From Lentzea nigeriaca (lineage in GTDB: Bacteria; Actinomycetota; Actinomycetes; Mycobacteriales; Pseudonocardiaceae): a stretch of DNA of 64,000 bases. The stretch is taken from NCBI RefSeq assembly GCF_016907955.1, contig NZ_JAFBCX010000002.1:1-64000 (forward strand), given 5' to 3'. The position numbers and the translations under genes are program-made. The notes beneath the pieces were generated by a model. That model made no database searches and was not told the origin of the DNA. It worked only from the letters and a program-made list of their open reading frames with translations. Shown one piece after another: positions 43,332 through 52,241 of the stretch (position 1 is its first letter; each line of letters begins with the position of its first letter).

Positions 43332-44258
43332 ATGCGACTGCTGAGCGTCACCGCAGCGACGCTTCTCGCGCTGGCCTCCGCCACTGTGGGCGTCACTCCG
43401 GCCACAGCCGCGGAGCCCATCGTCGTGGGCAGTTGCGCCACATCGGTGCAGGGCACTCCCGGTACCCCCGTCTCTCTCAGCCCGAACGCCGTGCTGCAGC
43501 CGGTGACCGACCTCGTGCGTGCCGTGCCGGTGCTCGGACCGCCGCTCGTCGAGCCGTTCAAGCAGGCGTTCTCACAGGTCAAGCCCATGCCGATCGGTGT
43601 GGTGCAGACCGGCACGACGACCATCGGCGGTGCCACGATCGCGAACGCCGTGATGGCGGAGCTGGTGAAGATCCCGCTGCTCGGGCCGATCATCGGCACG
43701 CTCGACAAGACCGTGCGCGCGACGCTGACCAGCGGGTGCCAGGTCGTCGTGACGGGCGTGAACCAGGTCGCGGCGCCGGTCCAGGACGGCACCAAGGCGA
43801 TCGCGGACGCCTCGCAGCAGGCGGTCGGTGGCATCCAGGCACCGAAACCGCCTGCCGGCCAGCCGCAGCCGGGTACCCAGCCGGGCCAGCAGCCCGGTGT
43901 GAGCCCCGGCACATCCGGCACGCCGCAAGGTGCGCCGAACAACCGCGACTTCTCGCTCTACTCGCTCGGCACGAACTTCGGCCGCGTGCCGTTGTTCAGC
44001 TACGGCTCGCTGCCGTTCGCGATGCCCGGCCTCTACTCGCCGTCGCCCGGCGTGCGTTACGGCTCGCAGGTTCCCCGTGCCTCCAACGGAAACGGCGTCG
44101 ACGGCGACCCGGTGCAGGCCGCCGGTCGCGCGACCGCGCTGCCCAGGCTCGGCGGTCCCGGCGGCGTCGGCCTCCCGGTGCTGCTCGCGGTGCTGATGCT
44201 GGCCTGCGTGACGGGCGCGCTGGTGCGGACCTGGGTGCTCCGCCGCACCCCTGCGTAG
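43332..44258 (+). CDS. Exported, C-terminally membrane-anchored protein of unknown family
   Basis: 308 residues. Signal peptide 1-26, small domain with two Cys (VVGSCATS and TSGCQVVV), a Gln/Pro/Gly-rich linker and a terminal membrane helix (about 280-300) with short basic tail. ATG has AAAGGGG upstream. It is likely to sit on the outer face of the membrane. Position between nfo and rpsF corresponds to no gene I recognise. Confidence 0.75.
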   Translation: MRLLSVTAATLLALASATVGVTPATAAEPIVVGSCATSVQGTPGTPVSLSPNAVLQPVTDLVRAVPVLGPPLVEPFKQAFSQVKPMPIGVVQTGTTTIGGATIANAVMAELVKIPLLGPIIGTLDKTVRATLTSGCQVVVTGVNQVAAPVQDGTKAIADASQQAVGGIQAPKPPAGQPQPGTQPGQQPGVSPGTSGTPQGAPNNRDFSLYSLGTNFGRVPLFSYGSLPFAMPGLYSPSPGVRYGSQVPRASNGNGVDGDPVQAAGRATALPRLGGPGGVGLPVLLAVLMLACVTGALVRTWVLRRTPA

Positions 44259-44359
44259 TCGCCGGACGCGCTCTGTTAACCTTCTTCAGTTGCTGACGCG
44301 ACGACCCTCCTGCCACGGAAAGCCCGTGGCCGCGAGTCCACAGGAGGTGAGTGGTCCTC

Positions 44360-44668
44360 ATGCGTCATTACGAAGTGATGGTCATCCTCGACCCCAGCCT
44401 TGACGAGCGCACGATCGCGCCGTCTCTCGACACGTTCCTCAACGTCATCCGCACCACGGGCGGCAACGTTGAGAAGGTCGAGGTGTGGGGCAAGCGCCGG
44501 CTGAGCTTCGAGATCAACAAGAACACCGAGGGTATCTACGCGGTGCTCGACCTGACCTCGACTCCGGACGCGGTGAAGGAACTGGACCGCCAGCTCGGTC
44601 TGCAGGAGACGGTGCTCCGGACGAAGGTCCTGCGCCGCGAGCCCGCCAAGTCGGCCGCCAAGGCCTGA
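44360..44668 (+). CDS. rpsF: 30S ribosomal protein bS6
   Basis: 102 residues. [18 protein letters not shown] is the standard start, then [20 protein letters not shown] at 44360 matches the family; AGGAGGTGA lies 10-12 bases upstream and a GTG at 44351 is in frame but too close to it. First gene of the rpsF-ssb-rpsR-rplI operon. Confidence 0.96.
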   Translation: MRHYEVMVILDPSLDERTIAPSLDTFLNVIRTTGGNVEKVEVWGKRRLSFEINKNTEGIYAVLDLTSTPDAVKELDRQLGLQETVLRTKVLRREPAKSAAKA

Positions 44669-44697
44669 CGAACCTCGATTAGGGGAGCTCCCAAGAC

Positions 44698-45198
44698 ATG
44701 GCTGGTGAGACGACGATCACGGTGGTCGGGAACCTGACCGCCGACCCGGAACTCCGCTTCACCCAGAGCGGTGCCGCAGTGGCGTCCTTCACGGTCGCCT
44801 CCACGCCCCGCACCTTCGACCGCCAGTCCGGCGAGTGGAAGGACGGCGAAGCGCTGTTCCTGCGGTGCAACGTGTGGCGGCAGGTCGCCGAGAACGTGGC
44901 CGAGTCGCTCACCCGCGGTTCGCGAGTGCTCGTCACCGGACGGCTGCGCCAGCGTTCCTTCGAGACGAAGGAAGGCGAGAAGCGCACCGTGGTGGAGCTG
45001 GAGGTCGACGAGATCGGCCCCTCGCTGCGCTACGCGACCGCGAAGGTCAACAAGGTCAGCCGTGGAGACGGCGGTGGTGGCGGCGGCTTCGGCGGCGGTC
45101 CCTCGCAGTCCCGTGGCGGTGGCGCACCTGCTGACGACCCGTGGGGTTCCGCCCCGCCGGCCGGCTCGGGTGGCTTCGCCGACGAGCCCCCCTTCTAG
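44698..45198 (+). CDS. ssb: Single-stranded DNA-binding protein
   Basis: 166 residues. OB fold ([44 protein letters not shown]), Gly-rich linker and the acidic partner-binding tip DEPPF. ATG has AGGGGAG upstream. Essential for replication, repair and recombination; its place between rpsF and rpsR is conserved. Confidence 0.96.
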   Translation: MAGETTITVVGNLTADPELRFTQSGAAVASFTVASTPRTFDRQSGEWKDGEALFLRCNVWRQVAENVAESLTRGSRVLVTGRLRQRSFETKEGEKRTVVELEVDEIGPSLRYATAKVNKVSRGDGGGGGGFGGGPSQSRGGGAPADDPWGSAPPAGSGGFADEPPF

Positions 45199-45255
45199 AC
45201 CGCCGCACCGGTCATCCAGAACTTGATCACTGCGTATTCCAGGAGTTAGAGACAC

Positions 45256-45495
45256 ATGGCCAAGCCGCCTGTGCGCAAGCCCAAGAAGAAGGTCTGCGCC
45301 TTCTGCAAGGACAAGAGCGCGAACCTGATCGACTACAAGGACACGACGCTGCTTCGGAAGTTCATCTCCGACCGCGGCAAGATCCGTGCCCGCCGCGTCA
45401 CCGGCAACTGCTCGCAGCACCAGCGCGACGTCGCTGTTGCCGTGAAGAACGCCCGTGAGATGGCCCTGCTGCCCTACACCTCGACCGCTCGCTAA
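45256..45495 (+). CDS. rpsR: 30S ribosomal protein bS18, zinc-binding (C+) form
   Basis: 79 residues with CAFC and a later NCSQH, so the zinc-ribbon cysteines are kept (C+ paralogue), in contrast to zinc-free copies made under zinc starvation by Zur-controlled genes. AGGAG upstream of the ATG. Confidence 0.96.
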   Translation: MAKPPVRKPKKKVCAFCKDKSANLIDYKDTTLLRKFISDRGKIRARRVTGNCSQHQRDVAVAVKNAREMALLPYTSTAR

Positions 45496-45513
45496 GAGAA
45501 GGGAACATTCGCG

Positions 45514-45969
45514 ATGAAGCTCATCCTCACCGCTGACGTTTCCGGCCTTGGCGCGCCCGGCGACATCGTCGAGGTCAAGGACGGCTACGGCCGCAACTAC
45601 CTGCTCCCGCGCGGCCTCGCGATCGTCGCGACCCGCGGCGCGCAGAAGCAGATCCAGGTCATCCAGCGCGCGCAGGACACCCGCCGCGTGCGCGACCTGG
45701 ACCACGCCAAGGAGCTCAAGGCCGCTCTCGAGGGCCTGGGTGGCGTGACCCTGACCGCCAAGGCGGCGCAGGGCTCCAAGAAGCTGTTCGGCTCGGTCAC
45801 CTCGTCGGACGTGGCGGCTGCCGTCAAGTCCGCCGGTGGTCCGGTCCTGGACAAGCGCGCCATCGAGCTGCCGGGTCACATCAAGACCACCGGCAAGCAC
45901 TCGGTGACGGTTCGCCTCCACCCGGAGGTCACCGTGGCTCTGCCTTTGGTCGTTACCGCAGGCGAGTGA
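45514..45969 (+). CDS. rplI: 50S ribosomal protein bL9
   Basis: 151 residues. [38 protein letters not shown] N-terminal domain (start and [11 protein letters not shown] visible), a long connecting helix and a C-terminal domain ending in VTAGE. Last gene of the ribosomal operon, followed by a terminator. Confidence 0.96.
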   Translation: MKLILTADVSGLGAPGDIVEVKDGYGRNYLLPRGLAIVATRGAQKQIQVIQRAQDTRRVRDLDHAKELKAALEGLGGVTLTAKAAQGSKKLFGSVTSSDVAAAVKSAGGPVLDKRAIELPGHIKTTGKHSVTVRLHPEVTVALPLVVTAGE

Positions 45970-46035
45970 CCGCTGCTCGGTGAAACGAGTGAAGTGACCC
46001 TTCTCGGGTGAGCTTCACGCGTTCCCGTTTGCTGA

Positions 46036-46076
46036 AGCGCCGCCTACCCGGAATGCTCCGGGTGGGTGGCGCTTTC
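46036..46076 (+). terminator. Terminator of the rpsF-rplI operon
   Basis: AGCGCCGCCTACCCGGA (46036-46052) pairs with TCCGGGTGGGTGGCGCT (46057-46073), with G-U pairs and a 4-base loop, followed by TTTCG. It lies 67 bases after the rplI stop. Confidence 0.88.
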
Positions 46077-46110
46077 GCTCGTTCGGACCAGCACCACCCA
46101 GTCCACTTCC

Positions 46111-46335
46111 TGTGGATAACCGGTGCGCCCAGGCCGGTCGCGACACGCCGAAGCGGCTGTTTTTCGCGACACGCCGAGGGTGTGGCGCACAACTTTTTCC
46201 ACAAGTTGTTCACAGGCCCTGAGCTGGCGTTATTTCCGTCACCCCACTGGTTGTCAACAGGTTGTCCCCAGGCTCTCCACCCCTGTGGGCAACCATCCAC
46301 AGGTTGTCCCCCAGTTGTCCACAGGGCAATCCACA
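46111..46335. promoter_or_regulatory. Dense cluster of DnaA boxes upstream of dnaB
   Basis: Perfect boxes: TTATCCACA on the minus strand (46111-46119) and TTGTCCACA (46315-46323). One mismatch: TTTTCCACA (46195), TTGTTCACA (46206), TTGTCAACA (46251), TTGTCCCCA (46262) and TGTGGGCAA (46284, minus strand). Two mismatches: TTGTCCCCC (46304), CCATCCACA (46293) and CAATCCACA (46327). Ten boxes in 225 bp, mostly in one orientation. A dyad, ACAACTT-N7-AAGTTGT, lies at 46189-46209. dnaA and dnaN are not in the window, so this is not simply the usual oriC; the cluster may titrate DnaA, control dnaB or help load the helicase. Confidence 0.7.
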
Positions 46336-46479
46336 CGCTGGTTTGCTTGCTCCGGACGGGTCCCTCTAGCGTCGCTGCACGGGCGATGGTCATCGCACAG
46401 CGTGGCCGCCCGGAATTGTCGGTGCCGCGCTGTACAACTAGGGGGCAGGCACCGGCTCTCGACTCTTCGCAGGGGTGAT

Positions 46480-48537
46480 TTGGCAGTGGCGCTGGTGGAC
46501 GACCGGGGTATGGCGGAACCCGGATTCGAGCGTCAGCCGCCACAGGATCTCGCAGCCGAGCAGTCGGTGCTGGGCGGCATGCTGCTGTCCAAGGACGCCA
46601 TCGCGGACGTCATCGAGGCCCTCGCGCCGAACGACTTCTACCGTCCCGCGCACCAGGCGATCTACGACTGCATCCTCGACCTGTACGGCCGCGGCGAGCC
46701 CGCCGACCCGATCACGGTCTCGGCCGAGCTCGAGCGCCGCGGCGAGCTGCTGCGCGTGGGTGGCGCGCCGTACCTGCACACGTTGATCGCGACGGTGCCG
46801 ACGGCCGCGAACGCGGGCTACTACGCCGAGATCGTGGCGGAGAAGGCCGTCCTGCGTCGTCTGGTCGAGGCGGGCACGCGCATCGTGCAGCTCGGCTACA
46901 ACGGCGCGGAGGGTGCGGACGTCGACGAGGTGGTCGACCGCGCGCAGGCGGCGATCTACGAGGTCACCGACCGCCGCACGTCCGAAGACTACGTGGCACT
47001 GGAGGACCTGCTCCAGCCGACGATGGACGAGATCGACGCGATCGCCTCGCGCGGTGGCATCTCGCAGGGCATCCCGACCGGTTTCGCCGACCTCGACGAG
47101 CTGACGAACGGCCTGCACGGCGGCCAGATGATCATCGTCGCCGCGCGACCCGGTGTCGGCAAGGCACTGGCGCTCGACACCCCGCTGCCCACCCCGTCCG
47201 GCTGGACCACCATGGGTTCGGTCTCCGTCGGCGATTTCCTGATCGGCGCCGACGGCCGCCCGACGCGCGTGGTCGCCGCGACCGAGGTGATGACGGGCCG
47301 CCCGTGCTTCGAGGTCGAGTTCTCCGACGGCGCGGTGATCGTGGCCGACGCGGAGCACCAGTGGCTCACGGAGTCGTGCAGCGAGACCGGTGGCTTCTGG
47401 GCGATCCGCACGACGGCGCAGCTGTTCCAGCGCGTCGGCGTGTGTCGCGTGTTCGTGCGCATGTCGGCCGCGTGGGAGCTGCCCGCCGCGTCGTTGCCGC
47501 TCTCGCCCACCGCTCTCGGCAAGTTCCTGTCGGGCCTGGGCGACCTCGAGCTGACGGACGAAGAGCTGCGCGTGGCCAAGGACCTCGACGTGGCCGACGA
47601 TCCGCACATCCCCGCCGCGTACCTGCGCGCCTCGCGCAAGCAGCGCGAGGAGCTGCTCGCCGCACTGCAGATCGACGGCCGTTTCGCCCGCCTGCGTCGT
47701 GACGTCGACGAGCTGATCGCGGGCCTCGGCCGCCACGACCAGGTGGAGATCGTCGCGGTGCGCCCTGTCGCGTCCGTGCCGGTGCGGTGCGTGGAGGTCG
47801 ACAACCACGACCACCTGTACCTCGCGGGCGAGACGATGATCCCGACCCACAACTCGACGCTGGGCCTCGACTTCGCCCGCTCGTGCTCGGTGAAGCACGG
47901 CCTCACCAGCGCCATCTTCAGCCTGGAGATGAGCCGCACCGAGATCGTCATGCGCATGCTCTCGGCCGAGGCCCGCATCCGCCTCGGCGACATGCGAGGC
48001 GGCAAGATGAGCGACGACGACTGGACCCGCCTGGCCCGCCGGATGAGCGAGATCAGCGAGGCCCCGCTGTTCGTCGACGACAGTCCGAACCTGACGATGA
48101 TGGAGATCCGCGCGAAGGCCCGTCGCCTCAAGCAGCGGCACGACCTCAAGCTGGTGGTCGTCGACTACCTCCAGCTGATGAGCTCCGGCAAGAAGTCCGA
48201 GTCCCGCCAGCAGGAGGTCTCGGAGTTCTCCCGAAACCTCAAGCTGATCGCCAAGGAGCTCCATGTCCCGGTCATCGCGATCTCGCAGCTGAACCGCGGC
48301 CCGGAACAACGCACCGACAAGCGCCCGCAGCTGTCCGACCTCCGCGAGTCCGGCTCCCTCGAGCAGGACGCCGACATGGTCATCCTGATCAACCGCCCGG
48401 ACGCCTGGGAACGCGACGACCCCCGCGCCGGCGAGGCCGACCTGATCATCGCCAAGCACCGCGCCGGCCCGACCGCCACCATCACCGTGGCGCACCAGCT
48501 GCACTACAGCCGCTTCACCGACCTGGCTCAGGCCTAG
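46480..48537 (+). CDS. dnaB: Replicative DNA helicase DnaB with in-frame intein
   Basis: 685 codons: N-extein 1-228, intein 229-458, C-extein from Ser459. The 455-residue mature protein has the DnaB N-terminal domain (RQPPQDLAAEQSVLGGML), linker, and RecA-type ATPase: Walker A GVGK / ST is split by the intein; Walker B LVVVDYLQLM; QLNRGPEQRTDKRP and DLRESGSLEQDADM follow. TTG at 46480 gives the family-typical MAV start; GTG at 46486 (AGGGG 10 bases upstream) is an alternative. Without splicing the P-loop is broken, so splicing is needed for activity. Confidence 0.95.
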   Translation: MAVALVDDRGMAEPGFERQPPQDLAAEQSVLGGMLLSKDAIADVIEALAPNDFYRPAHQAIYDCILDLYGRGEPADPITVSAELERRGELLRVGGAPYLHTLIATVPTAANAGYYAEIVAEKAVLRRLVEAGTRIVQLGYNGAEGADVDEVVDRAQAAIYEVTDRRTSEDYVALEDLLQPTMDEIDAIASRGGISQGIPTGFADLDELTNGLHGGQMIIVAARPGVGKALALDTPLPTPSGWTTMGSVSVGDFLIGADGRPTRVVAATEVMTGRPCFEVEFSDGAVIVADAEHQWLTESCSETGGFWAIRTTAQLFQRVGVCRVFVRMSAAWELPAASLPLSPTALGKFLSGLGDLELTDEELRVAKDLDVADDPHIPAAYLRASRKQREELLAALQIDGRFARLRRDVDELIAGLGRHDQVEIVAVRPVASVPVRCVEVDNHDHLYLAGETMIPTHNSTLGLDFARSCSVKHGLTSAIFSLEMSRTEIVMRMLSAEARIRLGDMRGGKMSDDDWTRLARRMSEISEAPLFVDDSPNLTMMEIRAKARRLKQRHDLKLVVVDYLQLMSSGKKSESRQQEVSEFSRNLKLIAKELHVPVIAISQLNRGPEQRTDKRPQLSDLRESGSLEQDADMVILINRPDAWERDDPRAGEADLIIAKHRAGPTATITVAHQLHYSRFTDLAQA
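47164..47853 (+). other. Class 3 intein in DnaB, with degenerate endonuclease remnant
   Basis: 230 residues inserted between Lys228 and Ser459 of DnaB, directly in the Walker A loop. The first residue is Ala instead of Cys/Ser. The class 3 set is present: Trp67 (block B, AEHQW), Cys209 (block F, PVRCVEV) and Thr228 (block G, MIPTHN), with terminal His229-Asn230 and Ser as the +1 residue. The middle part (HIPAAYLRASRKQREELLAAL, LQIDG) resembles the tail of a LAGLIDADG homing endonuclease but lacks both acidic motifs, so the intein can probably splice but not home. Confidence 0.9.
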
Positions 48538-48701
48538 CGTCCGCCGTCCTGCTGCGTCGCCAAGCGCGAAGGGCCTCAATTTCGGTGGCCACATCTCAAT
48601 GATCTTGGCCATTCTGAGGTAGCCGCGTATCAGCTGATCGCCTGCTCCGCGTGTGCTGACGCTGCATGGCCGCTTGCAAGGCCAGCGGCTACCGTCCGGG
48701 C

Positions 48702-49574
48702 ATGATCACCCCGGCCAGGTACAGCGACGGCGCCATCCACGCTCCGGGCGACGTCACTTTCCCCGTGGCAGCCAAGCCGCGGGACCAGGCGGTCGCGCCG
48801 GACCTCACGAGGGCGGTCTACACGACGGACAACGAACTGGTGTGCGTGGACCGCATCGGCGTGGTGCGGTGGCGGCACGCGTTCGGCGTTTTCCGGACGA
48901 AGGTGCGAATCGTCCGGGCGGGATGCGTGTTCTCGCTCGACGGGAAGACTGTGTGGCTCTTCCAACCAGACGCGACGGGGCACTGGAACGACGGCAGCGA
49001 CACCTGGCACGTGCTGGACGCGGCCACCGGGGTGGTGCTCGCCAGCGCCGACCTGGGCACCGCCGGTCAGGGGAACCAGCACGTCCATCCAGGCGGCACC
49101 GACGTGCTGGTCGACGTGGGCGAGGGGCAGGACGGGTCGTTCCTGTTCCGCGGCAGGCTCAACAACAACACGCTCGAGGTGGTCCCGTATCCGTGGGAGA
49201 ACCGCGTGCTGGTGGCGTTCGCAACGGACGGCCATCACTTCATGACCGTCCACCACGAACAGCACGACGTCGCGTTCCACACCTATCCGGACGGCGAAGT
49301 GGTCATGCGGGTGACTGTGACGGACCTCGGGTACGACGAGAACGCACGGCTGGAGTGGACGGGTGGCTACCTCGACGCCGATACCGCGTTCGTGGTCGCC
49401 GGCGTTGAGGGCGATGACGAGGAGTGGTTCCGCCATCATCTGATCGACGTGCGCACTGGTGCGCACCTCGGCCCCTTCGACGCGCACACCGACGACGCGT
49501 ACGGCGTTATTCCGGCCGGTGGTGGTGCGTGGCTGACGTTCGACGACGGTGTGTTCCGCCTCCACGTCCGCTGA
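48702..49574 (+). CDS. Hypothetical beta-propeller-like protein
   Basis: 290 residues without signal peptide. Repeated short beta-rich blocks with WHVLDAATGVVLASADL and HLIDVRTGAHLGPFDAH suggest a PQQ/WD-like propeller of about six or seven blades. ATG at 48702 is chosen over an upstream frame because the protein then begins MITPARYSDGAIHAPGD, but there is no good ribosome binding site. Family not recognised. Confidence 0.65.
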   Translation: MITPARYSDGAIHAPGDVTFPVAAKPRDQAVAPDLTRAVYTTDNELVCVDRIGVVRWRHAFGVFRTKVRIVRAGCVFSLDGKTVWLFQPDATGHWNDGSDTWHVLDAATGVVLASADLGTAGQGNQHVHPGGTDVLVDVGEGQDGSFLFRGRLNNNTLEVVPYPWENRVLVAFATDGHHFMTVHHEQHDVAFHTYPDGEVVMRVTVTDLGYDENARLEWTGGYLDADTAFVVAGVEGDDEEWFRHHLIDVRTGAHLGPFDAHTDDAYGVIPAGGGAWLTFDDGVFRLHVR

Positions 49575-49576
49575 CA

Positions 49577-49978
49577 CCGCTCGTCGGTTTCAGGCTCCGG
49601 TTTCCCGAGGACGAGCCGCAGCTCGCTGATCGCGCCCCACGTGTTTTCGGCGTATGACGGGAAGTGCCACTCCTGGGCGAAGGCGGCGGAGAACCGGCCC
49701 AGTCCGTCGAAGTAGCCCACCCAGACCTCGCCGCGGCGGGTGGTCTGCATGGGTGCCCGGCCTGTGGTCGTAGACGATCGCGTCGCGGTCAAGGCCGCCT
49801 GACCGCAACCGGCACCGTGCGCTCACGAGGAGGAACTGGCCGTCGGGCAGTGGCTGCACCGACCGGGTACGCCCGCGGGAGGCCGGAGATGTGCGTGGTG
49901 CCAGGCCCGGATCGTCGGCAGCTTCCGGTCTTCGCTCACGGCGCATTCGATCACGCCGACGACGACGGGCCCACGCAT
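49577..49978 (-). pseudogene. Decayed gene of an actinobacterial hypothetical family
   Basis: Two frames carry pieces of one protein: VQPLPDGQFLLVSARCR and DRDAIVYDH in one, TTRRGEVWVGYFDGLGRFS and EWHFPSYAENTWGAISEL in another. An intact relative would read through DGxFLLV-x-ARCR ... AIVYD ... GEVWVGYFDEG. The start at 49978 (TGAATG with the PIG-L stop) opens a third frame. At least two frameshifts and a deletion separate them. It was probably the second gene of an operon with the PIG-L gene. Confidence 0.65.
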
Positions 49979-50749
49979 TCAGTCCTCCATCGCCTCGGTG
50001 AAGAACTCCGGCGGGGCCTGCAGGTCGTGGGCGCGGAACAGCACGGCGTGCTCGACGCCCATGGCCTTGCCGCTCATCGCCGTGAACTTCGGGATGAAGT
50101 CCGCGGGGGCGGGGTGGCCGGGCAACGCCGCCAGGTAGGCGGCGTGTGCCTCCAGTGAGGCGATGCCGCGGCGCAGCGGTTCTCCCGTGACGTCGACGCC
50201 GTGGGTCGCGCCGGAGCCGGCCAGGCCGGGGACGACGTACCAGCGTGGGGAGTGCGGTTCCAGGTTCTCGTCGTCGATCTGTTCCGGGAAGACCCAGCGG
50301 TTGCCCGCGTCGCGCAGCGCGTCGAGGGTGGCGAGGCCTGCTGCTCGGTGGTCTGCCTGGTCGAAGCCGAAGGGTGTTTCGATCGCGTAGCCGCCGCCCA
50401 GCACCACGTCGGGTTTGAACCTGCGGATTTCCCGGCAGATGTCGCGGCGCAGGTCGAGGTTGTAGACGAGCACGCCGTCCGGGTGTTCGAGGACGGTCAG
50501 GTTTTCTACTCCGACGATGGTGCAGGCGGCCCGTTGCTCGGCCAGGCGCAGGCGGGCTGTTTCCTCCGGAGGGTTCGGCATGCCTGCCTCGCCTCGGGTA
50601 AGCAGGAGATAGCCGACCTCGATGCCGCGCGCGGTCCAGCGGGCGACGGCCGCGGACGTGCCGTACTCCATGTCGTCGGGGTGCGCTACGACGCAGAGAA
50701 CGCGTTGGAAAGACTCCTCGGGGAGGGCTGGCAGCGTCATGCCGGCCAT
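49979..50749 (-). CDS. PIG-L/LmbE-family deacetylase
   Basis: 256 residues. AHPDD (22-26), a DQADHRAAG motif and the GRLR...AEQRAACTIVG-like helix are typical of zinc N-acetylglucosaminyl deacetylases such as MshB and bacillithiol or mycothiol enzymes; the substrate here is open. ATG at 50749 or at 50740. Divergent from a GNAT gene. Confidence 0.85.
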   Translation of the reverse strand: MAGMTLPALPEESFQRVLCVVAHPDDMEYGTSAAVARWTARGIEVGYLLLTRGEAGMPNPPEETARLRLAEQRAACTIVGVENLTVLEHPDGVLVYNLDLRRDICREIRRFKPDVVLGGGYAIETPFGFDQADHRAAGLATLDALRDAGNRWVFPEQIDDENLEPHSPRWYVVPGLAGSGATHGVDVTGEPLRRGIASLEAHAAYLAALPGHPAPADFIPKFTAMSGKAMGVEHAVLFRAHDLQAPPEFFTEAMED

Positions 50750-50791
50750 TTTCGCGGTTCGACCGCGCGCCAGCCGGTGGATCATGGTCGG

Positions 50792-51262
50792 GTGAGACCT
50801 CACATCCGACCGGCTGAGCACGGGGACGTGCCCGCTCTCGTGCGGCTGCGCCTCGCCAACGCCGAACGTCACGTCCAGCTGAACCCCTCGGTCTTTCGCA
50901 GGCCCGACTCCGTTGCCGTGCAACGGCATTTCGAGGAGGTGCTCGGGTCGGCGCTGATCTCGGTGGCCGAGGTGGACGGCCAGGTGGTGGGCATGGCGGA
51001 GGTGGTGTTGCTACCGCCGCCGCCGGATCATCAGATTCTGGTGCCGCGTCGCGGTGCCGACGTCCACACCGTTGTGCTGGACGGGTATCGCGGGCTCGGC
51101 ATCGGCGCGGCGCTGGTGGCGGAGGCGGAACGGGTGGCTGCGGCACACGGTGTCTCTGTCCTGTTCGCCGGGATCTTCGCCGCGAACGACGACGCTGTCG
51201 CCTTCTACTCCGCGGCCGGGTTCGGGCCGCGCGGGAGATTGCTGAGCAAGTCGTGCGACTGA
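50792..51262 (+). CDS. GNAT-family N-acetyltransferase
   Basis: 156 residues. HIRPAEHGDVPALVRLR start, acetyl-CoA-binding YRGLGIGAALVAEAER and the ANDDAVAFYSAAGFGPRGRLLSK end. GTG at 50792; the long frame upstream overlaps the divergent gene. Stop overlaps the next start by 10 bases, so it is translationally coupled to the metallo-hydrolase. Confidence 0.88.
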   Translation: MRPHIRPAEHGDVPALVRLRLANAERHVQLNPSVFRRPDSVAVQRHFEEVLGSALISVAEVDGQVVGMAEVVLLPPPPDHQILVPRRGADVHTVVLDGYRGLGIGAALVAEAERVAAAHGVSVLFAGIFAANDDAVAFYSAAGFGPRGRLLSKSCD

Positions 51263-51969
51263 CGGTTCTCGGGAGTTGTGGCGCCTATCCGGAACCGGGC
51301 AGGGCCTGCAGTGGGTTCGCTGTGGAGGAGTCCGGCTACCGGGTGGTGCTGGACCTGGGTTATGGCACCCTGCCTCGGCTGTTGGAGCTGTGGCCGACGG
51401 GGCCGGATGCTGTGGTGATCACCCACGAGCATCCTGATCATTGCGCTGACCTGCACGGATTGTTCCGGCTGCGGCACTACGGACGGCATCCCCGGCTGCC
51501 CTTGTACTGCCCGCCGGGGGTGCTCGACCGCTTGCAGGGCCTCGAACCCGACGTGTCGCTGCGCGAGGTGTTCGACGTCTTCGCGTTGCCGGGCTCGTGG
51601 GACGTCGGCCCGTTCAAGCTGACCGGTGTCGGCCTGCCGCACTTCGTCGAGAACGCCGGCGTCCGGCTGGAGTCGTCCCGTGTGCTCGCCTACACCGGTG
51701 ACACCGGGCCCTCGCCTGCCCTGGCCTCGCTGGGGCGGGACGCGGACCTGTTCATCGTCGAGGCGACCGACCGGCCCGGTGACACCTCCGGCCTGCTGAT
51801 GACGTCGGCCGCGGCCGGGTCGTGGGCGCGGCAGGCCGGTGCTCGGCGGCTGATGCTCACGCACTTCTGGCCGGGCAACGACCGGTTCGTCGCTGTGGCC
51901 GCGGCCCGCGCGGCGTTCTCCGGAGAGATCTTCGCTGCCTCTGAAGGTGATGTTTACGCACTTGGCTGA
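51253..51969 (+). CDS. Metallo-beta-lactamase-fold hydrolase, RNase Z-like
   Basis: 238 residues. HEHPDH (58-63), LAYTGDTG with the bridging Asp near 148, and His of LTHFWPGN. The family is RNase Z/phosphodiesterase-like. GTG at 51253 overlaps the GNAT stop. Cytosolic; substrate unknown. Confidence 0.88.
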   Translation: MRLTVLGSCGAYPEPGRACSGFAVEESGYRVVLDLGYGTLPRLLELWPTGPDAVVITHEHPDHCADLHGLFRLRHYGRHPRLPLYCPPGVLDRLQGLEPDVSLREVFDVFALPGSWDVGPFKLTGVGLPHFVENAGVRLESSRVLAYTGDTGPSPALASLGRDADLFIVEATDRPGDTSGLLMTSAAAGSWARQAGARRLMLTHFWPGNDRFVAVAAARAAFSGEIFAASEGDVYALG

Positions 51970-52036
51970 TGTCAGTCCACGTTGACGCGCCTGGGAGCAG
52001 CGATGGCGGAGGCCCAGCGCCACCTGGCACGGCCCG

Positions 52037-52232
52037 GTGCACGACCTGTTCGCAGTGCCGACGTTCGTCAGCAGGCCCATCGCGTGTTTCGTCCTGGCCC
52101 GCCGCGTCCGCCCAGACGCCGGGCCTGGTGGAGGTCGGCGGACTCTTCCAGCGCACAACCATAGTCATCGGTTTCACCTGGCTGACTGCATTGGGCGCGG
52201 CAATGCTGGTCAACGGGCGTGACCTCGGCTAG
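52037..52232 (+). pseudogene. Probable frameshifted remnant of a membrane protein
   Basis: One frame reads HDLFAVPTFVSRPIACFVLARR, and another reads TPGLVEVGGLFQRTTIVIGF and WLTALGAAMLVNGRDLG, both of membrane-helix character, and they would join smoothly if one frameshift near 52100 were repaired. No recognised intact relative, so this is a judgement from composition and continuity. Confidence 0.4.
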
Positions 52233-52241
52233 ACACGATCT

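Noticed and set aside
46111-46335. Calling the DnaA-box cluster the chromosomal origin
   Set aside because: dnaA, dnaN, recF and gyrB are absent; in actinobacteria oriC lies between dnaA and dnaN, so only a DnaA-binding cluster is claimed.
46438-48612. 724-codon open frame on the strand opposite to dnaB
   Set aside because: It lies antisense to a certain gene; the product is Arg/Val/His-rich low-complexity sequence with no domain, as expected of GC-rich shadow frames.
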